Assembly: GCA_013043085.1 (NCBI GenBank)
Contig: JABDOU010000221.1
Location: 1-6,658, forward strand
Origin: Acidimicrobiia bacterium
Lineage (GTDB): Bacteria; Actinomycetota; Acidimicrobiia; Spongiisociales; SHLN01
Reading direction: 5' to 3'
DNA: 6,658 nt
In this document: positions 6,493 through 6,658 of the stretch, piece after piece
Position numbering within the stretch: position 1 is the first letter of the stretch
Layout of the letters: each line of letters begins with the position of its first letter
The notes under the pieces: generated by a model
What the model was told of the DNA's origin: nothing
The model's input: only the letters and a program-made list of their open reading frames with translations
Database searches by the model: none
Made by a program: the position numbers and the translations under genes

Positions 6493-6527
6493 GTTCCACT
6501 CTACAAGAACGTTCCACGATGCGGAAC
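6493..6527. promoter_or_regulatory. Tandem inverted repeats, putative IclR operators
   Basis: Two directly adjoining imperfect palindromes lie 24-58 bp upstream of the IclR start. The first (6493-6510) is GTTCC-N8-AGAAC. The second (6511-6527) is GTTCCACGATGCGGAAC, that is GTTCC-N7-GGAAC. Their junction also forms a perfect 8-bp palindrome GAACGTTC (6507-6514). GTTCC...GGAAC half-sites around a short spacer are typical of operators bound by IclR-family dimers, and IclR proteins often bind as a pair of dimers to adjacent sites. The location in the regulator's own leader fits autorepression. Confidence 0.55.
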
Positions 6528-6575
6528 AGCGGGGGGAGAGCCATCGCAACGGGTGCTGATTGTGAGAGAAGGTTC

Positions 6576-6603
6576 TTCACGATCGGGGCGAATCGTCTAT
6601 ATT
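6576..6603 (+). promoter_or_regulatory. Possible rightward promoter for a gene beyond the window
   Basis: TTCACG (6576-6581) is followed after 16 bp by TATATT (6598-6603), a fair match to a housekeeping-sigma -35/-10 pair. TATATT is one of the few AT-rich spots in this stretch. The inverted repeat TGGTC-N4-GACCA (6619-6632) lies just downstream, near the expected transcript start. No coding start is visible before the right edge. If real, this promoter faces away from the IclR gene and lies about 50 bp from the operator-like repeats, the classic divergent regulator/target layout. Confidence 0.33.
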
Positions 6604-6658
6604 GGCGGGGACGTACGATGGTCGCGGGACCACATATCCCCTGACAAGCGACAGCCAC

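Noticed and set aside
6470..6658. Upstream extension of the IclR reading frame to the window edge
   Set aside because: The extra 63 residues precede a complete HTH domain of normal position and overlap operator- and promoter-like sequence. They are most likely non-coding.

Overview
The window is GC-rich and densely coding, with weak Shine-Dalgarno signals, actinobacterial-style protein composition and an IclR-type regulator. I infer a high-GC actinobacterium, possibly an uncultured environmental one such as an Acidimicrobiia relative. That lineage guess rests on style only, because no rRNA or other marker gene is present. Seven protein-coding genes fill almost all of it. I see no tRNA, rRNA, CRISPR array, insertion sequence or phage gene.

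Layout, left to right. Bases 1-2595 hold a rightward run of three genes. They are the 3' two-thirds of an enamidase-type cyclic amidohydrolase, a hot-dog thioesterase resembling betainyl-CoA thioesterase (CdhB), and a YcaD-like MFS transporter. Facing them, and overlapping the transporter by 14 bp, is a leftward gene (2582-4627) for a two-domain flavoprotein of the DgcA/StcD/trimethylamine dehydrogenase family. A divergent gap of about 104 bp follows. Next comes a rightward pair: a small HD-domain protein of a family without assigned function (4732-5283) and a small ceramidase-like membrane protein (5294-5716). Their end abuts the end of a leftward IclR-family regulator (5717-6469). Upstream of the regulator is a 189-bp non-coding stretch. 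It carries two adjoining GTTCC/GGAAC-type inverted repeats, likely IclR operators, and a possible rightward promoter for a gene beyond the window.

Interpretation. Taken together this looks like an accessory catabolic locus for a small nitrogenous, probably N-methylated compound. The transporter would import it, the DgcA-like flavoprotein would oxidatively demethylate an N-methyl amine or amino acid, the enamidase would open a cyclic enamide, and the thioesterase would release a small (possibly betaine-like) acid from CoA. The HD protein could be a diiron oxygenase or hydrolase step. The IclR protein could sense an intermediate. The individual family calls are fairly firm. The joint pathway is inference and its substrate is unknown. 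Candidates are carnitine/betaine, stachydrine-type, or N-methylpyridinium compounds such as trigonelline or homarine. No complete known pathway is visible here: the carnitine dehydrogenase and BKACE partners of CdhB, DgcB, and the other nicotinate-fermentation enzymes are all absent from the window.
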